A stretch of DNA of 64,000 bases from Rhodoblastus sp963710275 (lineage in GTDB: Bacteria > Pseudomonadota > Alphaproteobacteria > Rhizobiales > Beijerinckiaceae), in contig CAVPZS010000008.1 of the NCBI GenBank assembly GCA_963710275.1, forward strand, positions 868,001 through 932,000. The letters run 5' to 3'. The notes beneath the pieces were generated by a model. The model was not told the origin of the DNA. It worked only from the letters and a program-made list of their open reading frames with translations, and ran no database searches. Of this stretch, positions 48,576 to 57,908 are shown one piece after another (the stretch's first letter is position 1; each line of letters starts with the position of its first letter). The position numbers and the translations under genes are program-made.

Positions 48576-49421
48576 CTACCTCCGCTCGCGGCGATTTAAA
48601 AAGGCTAGCCGCTCGAACATGTGGACGTCCTGCTCATTCTTGAGCAAGGCGCCATGCAACGGCGGTATCAGTTTGGACGTATCGCTCTCGCGCAATTGTT
48701 CCGGCGTGATGTCTTCGCTGAGCAGCAGCTTCAACCAGTCGAGCAATTCCGACGTCGACGGCTTTTTCTTCAGTCCGGGGACCTCGCGCATCTGGAAGAA
48801 CAGGCGCAGCGCCTCCTCGACCAGGTTCTTCTTCAGATGCGGGAAATGCGTCGCGACAATCGCCTCCATCGTCGGCTTGTCCGGGAACTTGATGTAATGG
48901 AAGAAGCAGCGCCGCAGGAAGGCGTCCGGCAATTCCTTCTCATTATTGGAAGTGATGATGACCAGAGGACGTCTTTTCGCCCGGATCGTCTCGCCGGTTT
49001 CGTAGACATGGAACTCCATTCGATCCAGTTCGAGCAAAAGGTCGTTGGGAAATTCGATGTCGGCCTTGTCGATTTCGTCGATCAGCAGCACGAGCGGCCC
49101 CTCTGCGGTGAAGGCCTCCCATAATTTTCCGCGCTTGATGTAATGGCCGATCTCGGTGACGCGCGGATCGCCCAGCTGCGAATCCCGCAGCCGCGAGACG
49201 GCGTCATATTCGTAGAGCCCCTGCTGCGCCTTGGTAGTGGACTTGATGTGCCAAGTCAGCAGCGGCGCGCCCATGGACTTGGCCACTTCCTCGGCGAGCA
49301 CGGTCTTGCCCGTGCCGGGCTCACCCTTGATCAGCAGCGGCCGTTCCAGCGCCACAGCGGCGTTGACCGCCACTTTCAGATCCGGCGTTGCGATGTAACT
49401 CTCGGTTCCATTAAAGCGCAT
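48576..49421 (-). CDS. MoxR-family AAA+ ATPase
   Basis: 281 residues. Walker A LLIKGEPGTGKTVLAEEVAK near 35, Walker B LVLLIDEIDKAD, sensor 1 PLVIITSNNEKELPDAFLRR and arginine finger nearby. MoxR ATPases act as chaperones for metal-centre or protein-complex assembly, usually with a von Willebrand factor A protein. The VWA partner typical for this type (CoxE-like) is at 51012, on the other strand and beyond a channel gene. ATG 49421 was chosen; an open extension upstream has no family similarity. Confidence 0.88.
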   Translation of the reverse strand: MRFNGTESYIATPDLKVAVNAAVALERPLLIKGEPGTGKTVLAEEVAKSMGAPLLTWHIKSTTKAQQGLYEYDAVSRLRDSQLGDPRVTEIGHYIKRGKLWEAFTAEGPLVLLIDEIDKADIEFPNDLLLELDRMEFHVYETGETIRAKRRPLVIITSNNEKELPDAFLRRCFFHYIKFPDKPTMEAIVATHFPHLKKNLVEEALRLFFQMREVPGLKKKPSTSELLDWLKLLLSEDITPEQLRESDTSKLIPPLHGALLKNEQDVHMFERLAFLNRRERR

Positions 49422-49941
49422 GTGTTCATTCCTGACCGCGGGATCGGCGGCGCGTTGGTTTGGGTCCAGGGACGCAGCCCGAAAGCAGAATGCCGCATGG
49501 CGACGAAGCCGGCAACCGAAGCGGGTTTTGTCTCGATGAATTCGAACCTCCAACTCGATTTGCGAGGAAAATGCCCAAACGACGCGCTTAATGCCCAAAA
49601 TGGAGTCGCTTGCCGCCGAAGGGATGGCCGCGATCCGAAATTCCCGGTTTCTCAGGCCTCCCAGGCGATCCTTCGCTTCCGCCAGCATGTTACCCCTGGT
49701 TTTGCGCCGCACAAATCTTGTGACATTTTCGCAACGGCCGGACGCAGAATAGCCTCAAATGGCCCAATTCGGGCGGTTCTATGGCTCCGCCCCCTTCTTC
49801 CGCCTGCCCGCTTCATCTATTGTTGAGTTCTCGGCGGTATCGCCAAGGGACATTTGAATCGAGCGCCTGGCTGCAGTCGCTGGTGCAAATTCGAACTACT
49901 GGTTTACACGCGAACTGAAGCCCTCGGGAGGGGTAAATAAT
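49422..49941. other. 520-base intergenic region before the channel gene
   Basis: Divergent promoters for the MoxR gene and the outer-membrane channel gene must lie here. GGGAGGGG seven bases before the channel ATG is a strong ribosome binding site. ATGCCCAAA occurs twice 20 bases apart (49571, 49591). No small gene, RNA or terminator could be supported. Confidence 0.4.
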
Positions 49942-50891
49942 ATGAGCATCAAGTCCAAACTTCTCGGCACTGCGGTCGCCCTGGCCTCGCTGGTCGGCGC
50001 TTCCAGCGCCTTCGCCGCCGGCAACCTTCTGACCAGCGCCCAGCAGCAGCCCGGCCTGACCGCCGGCCTGTCGACCGGCACCCCGCTGCCGACCGGCGTC
50101 TATGAAGTCGGCATTCTCGATTGGGGCAGCCACGCCGGCACCGGCTTTGAAGCCGGCGTGCTCGTTCCGATCAACCTGATCTGGTCGACCCCGTGGGAAA
50201 TCCTTGGCGGACGTCCGTTCTTCCAGTTCGCCAACGCCGAAGCCTATATCGCCAAGCCCAACCAGTCGGGCGTCGGTCCGGCCAATGCTCTCTATCTCTC
50301 CGGCAACTTCGAGAACGTTCTCGGCGTCGGCATGGGCTGGAACCTCGGCAACGGCTTCAGCGTCACGATCGAAGAAGAATACTATCCTGGCATCAAGAAC
50401 CAGATCGCGCCGCAGAACTACGGCACGTTCTCTCAGGAAGCCGCGATCGCCTGGCACGGCGCTGACGGTTGGGGCGCGAACGCCCACATCGCTTACGGCA
50501 CCGGCAAGAATTCCTCCAACGGCTTCAAGAACTCCTCGTCGAACAACTTCACGGGCGATCTCCAAGGCTCCGCTTGGCTCGATTGGGATTTCGCGATCAC
50601 GAAGTCCTTCGGCAAGTGGGAAGTCGGCGCGTTCGTGTTCGGCGAAAACGATCTTGGCACTCCGTTCATTGGCTTCCAGAAGGCCTCTGAAGTCGCCGTC
50701 GGCGGCTTGGTCGGCTATAACTTCGGCCCGGTCATCGCCCAGTTGAAGCTGTCGCCGCGACGTCGCGATCAAGAACCTCGACGGCAGCGGTGCTGAGCAG
50801 CACCAACGGCTACGACACCCGTGGCTGGCTGACCCTGATCGTTCCGCTCTGGGCTCCGGAAGCCCCGAAGGCCGTCGCCGCCAAGTACTGA
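49942..50891 (+). CDS. Outer-membrane channel protein, MetA-pathway/SphA-like transporter (frameshift near end)
   Basis: About 316 residues. Signal peptide (KLLGTAVALASLVGASSAFA), then a beta-barrel of alternating strands: GFEAGVLVPINLIWSTPW, ALYLSGNFENVLGVGMGWNL, WEVGAFVFGENDLGTPFIGF, AVGGLVGYNFGPVIAQLKLS. The open frame stops at 50796, but one-base shifts near 50755 and 50800 restore a barrel ending (NGYDTRGWLTLIVPLWAPEA and a final AAKY). This resembles the phenol-MetA-type outer-membrane transporter family, common and abundant in methylotrophic Rhizobiales. Followed by a strong terminator. Base usage and AAT/AAC-rich turns fit a highly expressed gene. Confidence 0.75.
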
Positions 50892-50938
50892 GTTCAGTAC
50901 GAGAGCGTTCCGGTCAACGGAAACTGACACAATTCAAG

Positions 50939-50972
50939 CCGGCGGCGCATCAGCGCCGCCGGTTTTCTTTTT
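50939..50972 (+). terminator. Rho-independent terminator of the channel gene
   Basis: Ten-base perfect stem CCGGCGGCGC / GCGCCGCCGG with an ATCA loop, followed by TTTTCTTTTTT. It lies about 47 bases after the channel stop and before the VWA gene. Confidence 0.92.
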
Positions 50973-51011
50973 TGCGATGACGGGCCTTGTCCCTTCTGGC
51001 ACACTGGCTTC

Positions 51012-52187
51012 ATGCTGATCGATTTCTTCACCGCCCTCCGGCAAGCGCAAGTGCCCGTCTCTCTGCGAGAGTATCTGACCCTGATGGAGGGGCTCCAGGC
51101 CGACCTCGCGCAGCGTTCGATCGAGGATTTCTATTTCCTCGCCCGCACCTGCCTGGTGAAGGACGAGCGCAATCTCGACAAGTTCGACCGCGTCTTCGCC
51201 GAAACCTTCAAAGGGCTCGAATCAAGCGCCGACCTGACAGAGGCCGCGCAAATCCCGGAAGAGTGGCTGAAAAAACTGGCGGAAAAATTCCTCACCGAGG
51301 AAGAGAAGAAGCAAATCGAGGCGCTCGGCTGGGACAAGCTGATGGAGACGCTGAAAAAGCGTCTCGAAGAGCAGAAGGAGCGCCATCAGGGCGGCAGCAA
51401 GTGGATCGGCACGGCAGGAACCTCGCCCTTCGGCGCCTATGGTTACAACCCCGAGGGAATTCGCATCGGCCAGGATGGAAACCGCAATTTTTCCGCGGTT
51501 AAGGTCTGGGACAAGCGCGAATTCAAGGATCTGGACGGGGCCGAGGAGCTCGGGCCGCGCAACATCAAGCTGGCCCTGCGCCGTCTGCGAAAACTGGCGC
51601 GCACCGGCGCCGCGGAGGAACTCGACCTCGAAAGCACCATCGGCGCGACGGCGCGCCAGGGTTTTCTCGATTTGAAATTGCGACCGGAGCGCCGCAACAC
51701 CGTCAAGGTGCTGCTGCTGCTGGATATCGGCGGCTCTATGGACTGGCACATCGAGCAGGTCGAACATTTGTTTGCCGCCGCGCGCACCGAATTCAAACAT
51801 CTGGAGCATTTTTATTTCCACAATTGCCTCTATGAGGGGGTGTGGAAGAACAACCAGCGCCGCTTTACCGAAAAAATGGCCACCTGGGACCTGCTGCATA
51901 CCTATCCCCATGACTACAAACTGATTTTCGTCGGCGACGCGTCCATGAGCCCCTATGAGATCGTCATGGAGGGCGGCTCGGTCGAGCATTACAATGAAGA
52001 GGCGGGAAAAGTCTGGCTGGAGCGGGCGCTGCAATGCTGGCCCCATGCGGTCTGGCTCAATCCGACGCCGAAGACGCATTGGCAATATACGCAATCGATC
52101 GGCGTCATCCAGCAAATCATGGAAGACCGGATGTTCCCGCTGACGCTCGAGGGAATTGAGGCGGCAATGAAGGAATTGACGAGGTAA
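51012..52187 (+). CDS. VWA domain-containing protein, CoxE-like
   Basis: 391 residues. N-terminal helical region (LIDFFTALRQAQVPVSLREY), a charged coiled segment near 100-125 (KKQIEALGWDKLMETLKKRL), then a von Willebrand factor A domain with MIDAS start VLLLLDIGGSMDWHIEQVEH and a later metal loop. This family works with MoxR-type ATPases; the probable partner is the MoxR gene at 48576-49421, here separated by the channel gene and on the opposite strand. Cytoplasmic, no signal peptide. Follows the channel terminator, so it has its own promoter. Confidence 0.85.
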   Translation: MLIDFFTALRQAQVPVSLREYLTLMEGLQADLAQRSIEDFYFLARTCLVKDERNLDKFDRVFAETFKGLESSADLTEAAQIPEEWLKKLAEKFLTEEEKKQIEALGWDKLMETLKKRLEEQKERHQGGSKWIGTAGTSPFGAYGYNPEGIRIGQDGNRNFSAVKVWDKREFKDLDGAEELGPRNIKLALRRLRKLARTGAAEELDLESTIGATARQGFLDLKLRPERRNTVKVLLLLDIGGSMDWHIEQVEHLFAAARTEFKHLEHFYFHNCLYEGVWKNNQRRFTEKMATWDLLHTYPHDYKLIFVGDASMSPYEIVMEGGSVEHYNEEAGKVWLERALQCWPHAVWLNPTPKTHWQYTQSIGVIQQIMEDRMFPLTLEGIEAAMKELTR

Positions 52188-52446
52188 GGCGACGGCCGCC
52201 GCAAGGCCGGTATCGCCCCGATTTCCGTCGCCGACGCGATAGCTGGGTTGCAGGGCGCCCTCCCCTTGGCGCGGACTGTCCGCCATGCCAAGCGAGCCCA
52301 ATTGGCCACCGATGTAGAACCCTCTCCACAAATTTGCAGGCGGCGATCAAAGGGTAACCACGATATAAAATGTTTTTTTAATGTTTTAAATTAATTTTTT
52401 CGCGTGTTATTCATAGGGCATTATCCCCTCGCCACGGAGACCCCGG

Positions 52447-53280
52447 ATGTTTCCACGCCCGTCCCGATTGCTTGTCCTCGCGCTTGCCGCCCTGGCTCCG
52501 CTCTCTGGCTGTGGGCCGGCCTCGGCCCTGCTGCACAGTCCGAAGAACCTCCCCTGCCTGCGCGACGATTGCGGAATCCGTTACGAGCAGGGCGCGGAGA
52601 AACTGGCCGAGCAGGTTGGCGCTATCCTCGCGCGCGACAAGGCGCGGATCGAAAATTTCCAGGGGCGGCGATTCGCCGCGGCAGTGACTGTCGTCGCCTA
52701 TGCCGACGAGGGCCATTACGCCGCCGCCAACGGACGGGGCAGCGCAGTTCCGAGCGGCGTGACGTTTTTTGACAGGGTCACGTTGTCGCCGCGTCTCGCC
52801 CGCGGCGCGCCGGAGCAGCTCGAACTCTATCTCACCCACGAATTGTCGCACGCGCATCTGTTCGGCAATCTGCCACGACTGACCGTGCTTACAGTTCCCT
52901 CCTGGTTTATCGAAGGACTTGCGGTGGCGGCCTCCGGAGGCGGAGGCGCCCAGAAAGTCACGCCCGCCGAAGCGCGCGTCGCGATCCTCGCCGGCCAGAC
53001 CATAGAGACGCCGGACGCCACCTTGTTTCAGATCTCCCTTCCAGCGGCGAAAGACTGGCGCGACCCCGATCCCTACCGCATCGCCCATATGGCCTATCGT
53101 CAGGCGGGTATGTTCGTCACTTATCTGCGCGAAAAAGACCGAGCGGCCTTTGCGCGCCTGCTCGACGGACTTTTTGCCGGTGAAAATTTCAGGACCGCGT
53201 TCGAGGGCGCCTTCGGAACGGCGGTAGGGGCGCAATGGCGAACATTTGTCGCAAAAATCGCCTTGGCGGAGAAATCATGA
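52447..53280 (+). CDS. Putative lipoprotein zinc metallopeptidase (HExxH)
   Basis: 277 residues. The N-terminus (LVLALAALAPLSGCGPAS) has a lipobox LSGC, so it is likely lipid-anchored. A gluzincin-like active site is visible: THELSHAHLFG (HExxH, near residue 132) and, about 25 residues on, WFIEGLAVAASG, where the Glu would be the third zinc ligand. Similar to peptidase-MA-like proteins; not assigned to a named family. The region just upstream (52360-52420) is strongly AT-rich and may hold its promoter. Confidence 0.65.
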   Translation: MFPRPSRLLVLALAALAPLSGCGPASALLHSPKNLPCLRDDCGIRYEQGAEKLAEQVGAILARDKARIENFQGRRFAAAVTVVAYADEGHYAAANGRGSAVPSGVTFFDRVTLSPRLARGAPEQLELYLTHELSHAHLFGNLPRLTVLTVPSWFIEGLAVAASGGGGAQKVTPAEARVAILAGQTIETPDATLFQISLPAAKDWRDPDPYRIAHMAYRQAGMFVTYLREKDRAAFARLLDGLFAGENFRTAFEGAFGTAVGAQWRTFVAKIALAEKS

Positions 53281-53333
53281 TTTTTGACGCTGGCTTCGTC
53301 GCTATTTTCTGATGCTTTTTCAAGGAATGAATC

Positions 53334-53918
53334 ATGACCGAAATTCTTGACGACGATTCCGCCGCCGCCGCAGCGCCCTCGCCCTTCGCGCAGACCTTGC
53401 GCCAGAAAATCGGCTGGCTGTGCCAACTCGTTCGCGGCATGGCGGTCGTCTGGGCGCTTTGGGTCCTGTACCTTGTCGTCTCGACCTGGAGCGACCGTCA
53501 TCGAGCCCTGGCCACGTATGGCAAAATTTTCAAGTTTGATCCCGCTGACGTGTCCGACCTCAATTATTACGCGGCTTTCGGCATCCAGCTCTTCGACTGG
53601 TCTCTTGTCGCCACCATCGCATTCGTCTTGTGGCGGCTGTTCTCCCGCTATCTCGCAGGCGATATTTTTTCGCTCGCCGCGGCGCTCGGCCTGCGACGCC
53701 TCGCTTTGGTCGGCGCCGCCGCCAAGATCGCGGACATTCTGACGAGGCCGGCGATTTTCACCCTGCTGACCCCGGATCAAGGCGCCGGCGACAGATATGC
53801 CTGGCTATTCCAGCCGCATGACCTTCTGGATATGATTTTCATCACCTTCCTGTTCTCGCTCGCCTATATCTTCAAGACAGCGACGGAGCTGGCCGAAGAA
53901 CACGCACAGATCGTCTGA
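53334..53918 (+). CDS. DUF2975-family membrane protein
   Basis: 194 residues with four hydrophobic segments (AVVWALWVLYLVVSTW; LFDWSLVATIAFVLWRLFSR; ALGLRRLALVGAAAKIADIL; LLDMIFITFLFSLAYIFKTA). The end IFKTATELAEEHAQIV matches DUF2975 proteins, which are almost always followed by a small YozG-like Cro-type HTH protein, as here with two bases between stop and start. Function unknown; the pair may form a membrane-sensor/regulator unit. Confidence 0.82.
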   Translation: MTEILDDDSAAAAAPSPFAQTLRQKIGWLCQLVRGMAVVWALWVLYLVVSTWSDRHRALATYGKIFKFDPADVSDLNYYAAFGIQLFDWSLVATIAFVLWRLFSRYLAGDIFSLAAALGLRRLALVGAAAKIADILTRPAIFTLLTPDQGAGDRYAWLFQPHDLLDMIFITFLFSLAYIFKTATELAEEHAQIV

Positions 53919-53920
53919 CC

Positions 53921-54142
53921 ATGCCCATCATCGTCAACCTCGATGTCATGCTCGCCAAACGCAAGGTTCGCTCGCGCGACCTCGCGGCGCGGATCGGCAT
54001 TGCGGAACAAAATCTGTCCTTGCTCAAATCCGGCAAGGTCAAGGGCGTGCGCTTCGAGACGCTGGAAAAAATCTGCGAGGCGCTCGACTGCCAACCGGGC
54101 GATATTCTCGAATTCCGCCCGGACCCGCTGTCCGCCGACTGA
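53921..54142 (+). CDS. Small Cro/XRE-family HTH regulator (YozG-like)
   Basis: 73 residues, nearly all one HTH domain: NLDVMLAKRKVRSRDLAARI, GIAEQNLSLLKSGKVKGVRF and ALDCQPGDILEF. This is the YozG/YdaS-like partner of DUF2975 membrane proteins, and the ATG is two bases from the stop of the upstream gene. It probably binds DNA as a dimer and may be held or released by the membrane partner (inference). Confidence 0.87.
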   Translation: MPIIVNLDVMLAKRKVRSRDLAARIGIAEQNLSLLKSGKVKGVRFETLEKICEALDCQPGDILEFRPDPLSAD

Positions 54143-54190
54143 CGGATCCCCTGTTGCGGACCCGTCAGGAATCCGTGCTATTTTACCCTC

Positions 54191-54688
54191 ATGCGCCACT
54201 TGCTCCTCTTCCGCCACGCCGAAGCCGTCCATTCTCCAAAGTTCCGCGACCACGAGAGACCGCTGACCGCGACCGGCCGCGAGACCGCCGCCCGCATCGG
54301 CGCCTTTTTGGCGGAATCCGCGCAAAAGCTCGATCTTGTGATCGTCTCCGATGCTTTGCGCACACGGGAAAGCTGGGAGATCGCCAGCGCAAGGCTGAGC
54401 GTGGCGCCCGAGGTCAAGTTCGAAAGAAAGCTCTATAACGCCGAGCGCCACGACATCATGGAGGCGGCGCGCGAAATGCCCGAAAAAGTCGCGGCGGCGT
54501 TGATCGTCAGCCATAATCCGGGCGTGAGCGACTTCGCCGCGCAATTTGCCGGCTCGGGCGATCGCGACGCCCTGTCCCGGATGTCCCGCGGATTTCCGCC
54601 CGGCGGCCTGGCGATTTTCGCGGTCGACGCCGAGGACTGGAGAAAATTGCGCTGGGGCGGCGGCGCGCTAACCGCTTTCTTAACCTAA
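54191..54688 (+). CDS. SixA-like histidine phosphatase
   Basis: 165 residues. The catalytic RHA motif is at the N-terminus (MRHLLLFRHAEAVHSP), followed by RPLTATGRETAARIGAFL, VSDALRTRESWEIA and the second catalytic His in ALIVSHNPGVSDFA. SixA removes phosphate from histidine-phosphotransfer domains in E. coli; here the target is unknown. Full length for the family. Confidence 0.85.
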   Translation: MRHLLLFRHAEAVHSPKFRDHERPLTATGRETAARIGAFLAESAQKLDLVIVSDALRTRESWEIASARLSVAPEVKFERKLYNAERHDIMEAAREMPEKVAAALIVSHNPGVSDFAAQFAGSGDRDALSRMSRGFPPGGLAIFAVDAEDWRKLRWGGGALTAFLT

Positions 54689-54867
54689 CGTCATTATCAT
54701 CCGGCCAAGCACAGGCTCAGCCGCAAGGTTAATTCTGTTATTTTTCAGCAGCTTGAAGCAAACTCTAAGCACATCGCGCGAACGGTCTCATCCTGACCTT
54801 TGGAATATCGTCGCAACCATTTGATTTTGAATGAAAAAAATTTTCTCCCTTCTTCCCGGCAACGGAA

Positions 54868-56442
54868 ATGTTTTGCCGCCGCGTCTTCCCTGCCCCGGAA
54901 TCGTGCTTAGATGTCGGCCAGGGCCCCGCTTGCCCGCGCCGAGACCTCGCCTTGTCCACCTTCGCCGACCTGATCCAGGAAGCGCGCAACAGCGCCGCCA
55001 ACCTCTCCGAACTCATGCGGGGCAAGGGACTGCGCCTGGGCGTCACCGGGTTGTCGCGCGCCGGCAAGACCGTGTTCATCACCGCCCTCGCCCGGCAACT
55101 CACGGCGTTCGGGCGCGGCGGCAAAAATCCGCTGCCCGTGTTTCGCGTCGCCGCCGAAGGCCGGCTGATTGGCGGGCGGCTGGAGCCGCAACCCGACGAC
55201 AATGTCGCGAGGTTCAGCTACGAGGACCACCTCGCCGCCCTGACCGGCCAAGACGCCAAGGGACAAAACGCCGAGGGCCAAGAGCGGCGCTGGCCTCAAT
55301 CGACCCGCCAGATTTCCGAGTTGCGGCTGCGGCTGGATTTCGAGCGGCAAGCTGGTTTCCGTCCGGGACCCTCGCATTTCACCATCGACATTGTCGATTA
55401 TCCCGGGGAATGGCTGCTCGACCTGCCGTTGATGGAAAAAACCTACGCCGACTGGTCGCACGAAACCTTCGAGGCGAGCGCCGCCGCCGCGCGCGCGCCT
55501 TTCGCCGCCGACTGGCGCGGCTTTTCGGCCACGCTCGATCCCTCCGGCCCAGAGGACGAGACCCTCGCCCGCCGCGCGGCCGAAATGTTCACCGCCTATC
55601 TGCGCGCCGCGCGTAGCGACGCCTATGCGCTCTCGACCTTGCCGCCCGGCCGCTTCCTCATGCCCGGCGATCTCGAGGGATCGCCTGCCCTGACCTTCGC
55701 GCCCCTGCCCTTGCCGGCGGGCGGCGAGATCGGCCCTGGCACGCTGGCGGCGATGATGGAGCGGCGCTACGAGTCCTACAAGGGCGTGGTGGTCAAACCC
55801 TTCTTCCGGGACCATTTCGCCCGTCTCGACCGGCAAATCGTGCTGGTCGACGCGCTGGCGGCGCTGAATTCGGGCCCCGCCGCCCTGCGCGACCTGCAAA
55901 CGGCCCTGGACGAGGTGCTGGGCGCCTTCCGCATCGGGCGGAGCAATCCGCTGGCGCGCCTGTTCCGGCCGAAGATCGACAAGATCCTGGTCGCCGCCAC
56001 CAAGGCCGACCATCTGCACCATATGAGCCACGACCGCCTGGAAGCGATCTTGCGCCAGGTGACCGCCCGCGCCATCGCTCATTCGGAATTTTCCGGCGCC
56101 GCCGTCGACGTCATCGCCCTGGCCGCCGTGCGCGCCACCCGCGAGGCGGCCGTGCGCCAGGGCCGGGAAACGCTCGACGCCATTGTCGGGACGCCGCTGG
56201 CCGGCGAGACCCTCGACGGGCAGGTCTTCGACGGCGCCACGGAAGCGGCGGTCTTCCCAGGCCAATTGCCGACCGATCCGCGCGCAGCCTTCCGCGGCGA
56301 CGGCCTGGCCACGCCTGAGGGAGAAGCGGACATGCGCTTCCTGCGCTTCCGTCCGCCGCTCCCGCCGCTGGACGATGCGCCGCCGCCCCACATTCGGCTC
56401 GACCGCGCCTGTCAGTTCCTGTTCGGAGACCGGCTGAAATGA
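54868..56442 (+). CDS. ycjX: YcjX-family P-loop GTPase-like protein
   Basis: Up to 524 residues. P-loop GVTGLSRAGKTVFITALARQ near residue 65 of this start, FTIDIVDYPGEWLLDLPLME as the switch/Walker B region, and AATKADHLHHMSHDRLEAIL late in the protein. The DUF463/YcjX family is of uncertain function, often stress-linked, and is nearly always followed by ycjF, as here by an ATGA overlap. The start is uncertain: homologues begin near STFADLIQEARN, which would make the TTG at 54952 the start. I give the upstream ATG. Confidence 0.8.
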   Translation: MFCRRVFPAPESCLDVGQGPACPRRDLALSTFADLIQEARNSAANLSELMRGKGLRLGVTGLSRAGKTVFITALARQLTAFGRGGKNPLPVFRVAAEGRLIGGRLEPQPDDNVARFSYEDHLAALTGQDAKGQNAEGQERRWPQSTRQISELRLRLDFERQAGFRPGPSHFTIDIVDYPGEWLLDLPLMEKTYADWSHETFEASAAAARAPFAADWRGFSATLDPSGPEDETLARRAAEMFTAYLRAARSDAYALSTLPPGRFLMPGDLEGSPALTFAPLPLPAGGEIGPGTLAAMMERRYESYKGVVVKPFFRDHFARLDRQIVLVDALAALNSGPAALRDLQTALDEVLGAFRIGRSNPLARLFRPKIDKILVAATKADHLHHMSHDRLEAILRQVTARAIAHSEFSGAAVDVIALAAVRATREAAVRQGRETLDAIVGTPLAGETLDGQVFDGATEAAVFPGQLPTDPRAAFRGDGLATPEGEADMRFLRFRPPLPPLDDAPPPHIRLDRACQFLFGDRLK

Positions 56443-57474
56443 CCGAAGCGAAAAAGCAGAGGCCGCGCGCCTTCCGCCTCGACTCCGACGGACGCCGCGC
56501 CTGACTTCGTGGTTGAGGAAAAGCCCGACGCCTATGCCGCCGAAGCCGAAGTTTTCGGCGACCCCGCTGAACAGGCGGTGGAGGCGGCGCAAAGCCGCGG
56601 CTTTTTGCGCGGCGCGGGCTGGAGCTGGAGCGGACTGCTGGTTTCGGCGCTTGGCGGTCTTGTCAGCTTCGCCTTCGGCCTGTGGCTCGACGGGCTGATC
56701 GAGCAGCTGTTCGCCCGCTCCGTCGCGCTCGGCGCCATCGGCCTCGGCCTCGCCGGTCTCGCCTTGCTGGCGACAATCGTCCTGACCGGGCGCGAAGTCA
56801 TCGCGATCCTGCGCCAGCGCCAGATCGCGTTGCTGCACCGGGAGCTGGCGCGGGCGCATGAGGCCGACGAGCGCGAACTCGCCCGGCAGAAAGTTGGCGA
56901 ATTGATCGCGCTCTACAAGCATCAGCCGGCCACGGCCGTCGCCCGGGCGAACCTCGACGGCTTGCGCCGCGAGATCGTCGACGGACGCGACCTGATCGAT
57001 ATCGCGGAGCGGCAGTTGATGCCGGCCTTGGATGACAACGTCCGGCAGGAGATCGCCGCCGCCGCCAAGCGCGTGTCGCTGGTCGCGGCGCTCAGCCCGC
57101 GCGCCATCATCGACGTGATCTTCGTCGCCGCCCAGGCGCTGCGGCTGATCCGCCGCATCGCCGAAATCTACGGCGGGCGTCCCGGCCTGCTCGGCGCCTG
57201 GCGGCTGGCCCGCGCCGTCGGCGCCCATCTCGCCATCACCGGCGGCATGGCGGTGGGCGACAGCCTCATGCAGACCGTTCTCGGCCACGGGATCGCCGCG
57301 AAAATATCCACGCGGCTCGGCGAAGGCGTACTCAATGGCCTGCTGACGACGCGAATCGGACTTTCCGCCATGGCGGTTTGCCGCCCGATGCCCTTCTTCG
57401 CGCAAAAGCCGCCTGGCGTCAGCGACGTCGCTCCGTTTTTGCTCGGCGACGGCGGCAAGAAAACGGAAAGCTGA
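56439..57474 (+). CDS. ycjF: YcjF-family membrane protein, TIGR01620/DUF697 (one frameshift)
   Basis: About 345 residues. Starts MTEAKKQRPRAFRLDSD, then a one-base insertion near 56490 breaks the frame; after it the frame runs DAAPDFVVEEKPDAYAAEAE to the end. Membrane helices near 50-110 (GLLVSALGGLVSFAFGLWLD; AIGLGLAGLALLATIVLTGR) and the DUF697 domain (VSLVAALSPRAIIDVIFVAA, LAITGGMAVGDSLMQTVLGH). The ATG overlaps the ycjX stop. Paired with YcjX in many Proteobacteria; role unknown. A 14-bp tandem repeat covers its stop. Confidence 0.82.
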
Positions 57475-57503
57475 AGTCGGAAAGCTGAAGTCGGAAAGCT
57501 GAA
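57464..57503 (+). repeat. 14-bp tandem repeat over the ycjF stop
   Basis: CGGAAAGCTGAAGT occurs twice, then CGGAAAGCTGAA. The first copy contains the ycjF stop (TGA 57472-57474). Confidence 0.9.
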
Positions 57504-57505
57504 AC

Positions 57506-57826
57506 TCAGCCCTGGCGCTCGGGCGTCTCGACGATCAGCCCGTCCAGCTCCGGCGAGATGGTGATCTGACAGGACAGGCGCGAAGTCGGACGGGGATCGA
57601 CGGCGAAATCAAGCATGTCGCTTTCCATCGGGCCGAGCGGCGGCAGCTTGTCCTTCCATTCGGGCGCGACATAGACGTGGCAGGTGGCGCAGGCGCAGGC
57701 GCCGCCGCATTCGCCGACGATTTCGTCGATCCCTGCCTTGATCGCGACTTCCATGACGGTCATGCCCGGCTGCGCCTCGACCTCCTGCCTTGCGCCGGAG
57801 GAGCTGACGTAAACGATCTTGACCAT
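57506..57826 (-). CDS. 2Fe-2S ferredoxin, adrenodoxin type
   Basis: 106 residues. The four cluster cysteines are in GECGGACACATCHVYVAPEW (first three) and RLSCQITISPELDG (fourth), the plant/adrenodoxin-type C-x5-C-x2-C...C pattern. ESDMLDFAVDPRPTSRLSCQ is the conserved acidic/C-terminal region of the bacterial Fdx group. Electron carrier, partner unknown (could be Fe-S assembly or a P450). GATCTT... no clear ribosome binding site; start chosen at MVKIVYVSSSG. Confidence 0.88.
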   Translation of the reverse strand: MVKIVYVSSSGARQEVEAQPGMTVMEVAIKAGIDEIVGECGGACACATCHVYVAPEWKDKLPPLGPMESDMLDFAVDPRPTSRLSCQITISPELDGLIVETPERQG

Positions 57827-57908
57827 GCGAAGAAATCCCGGTTGTAGCGACCTTGCCCGCTTTTTAGTCGGGATTTGCCGAAACCGCTACCCGAGCCTTG
57901 AGAGAAAA

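Noticed and set aside
54907..57405. 832-codon open frame on the minus strand
   Set aside because: Antisense of ycjX and ycjF; composition rich in Arg/Gly/Ala shadow residues, no domains.
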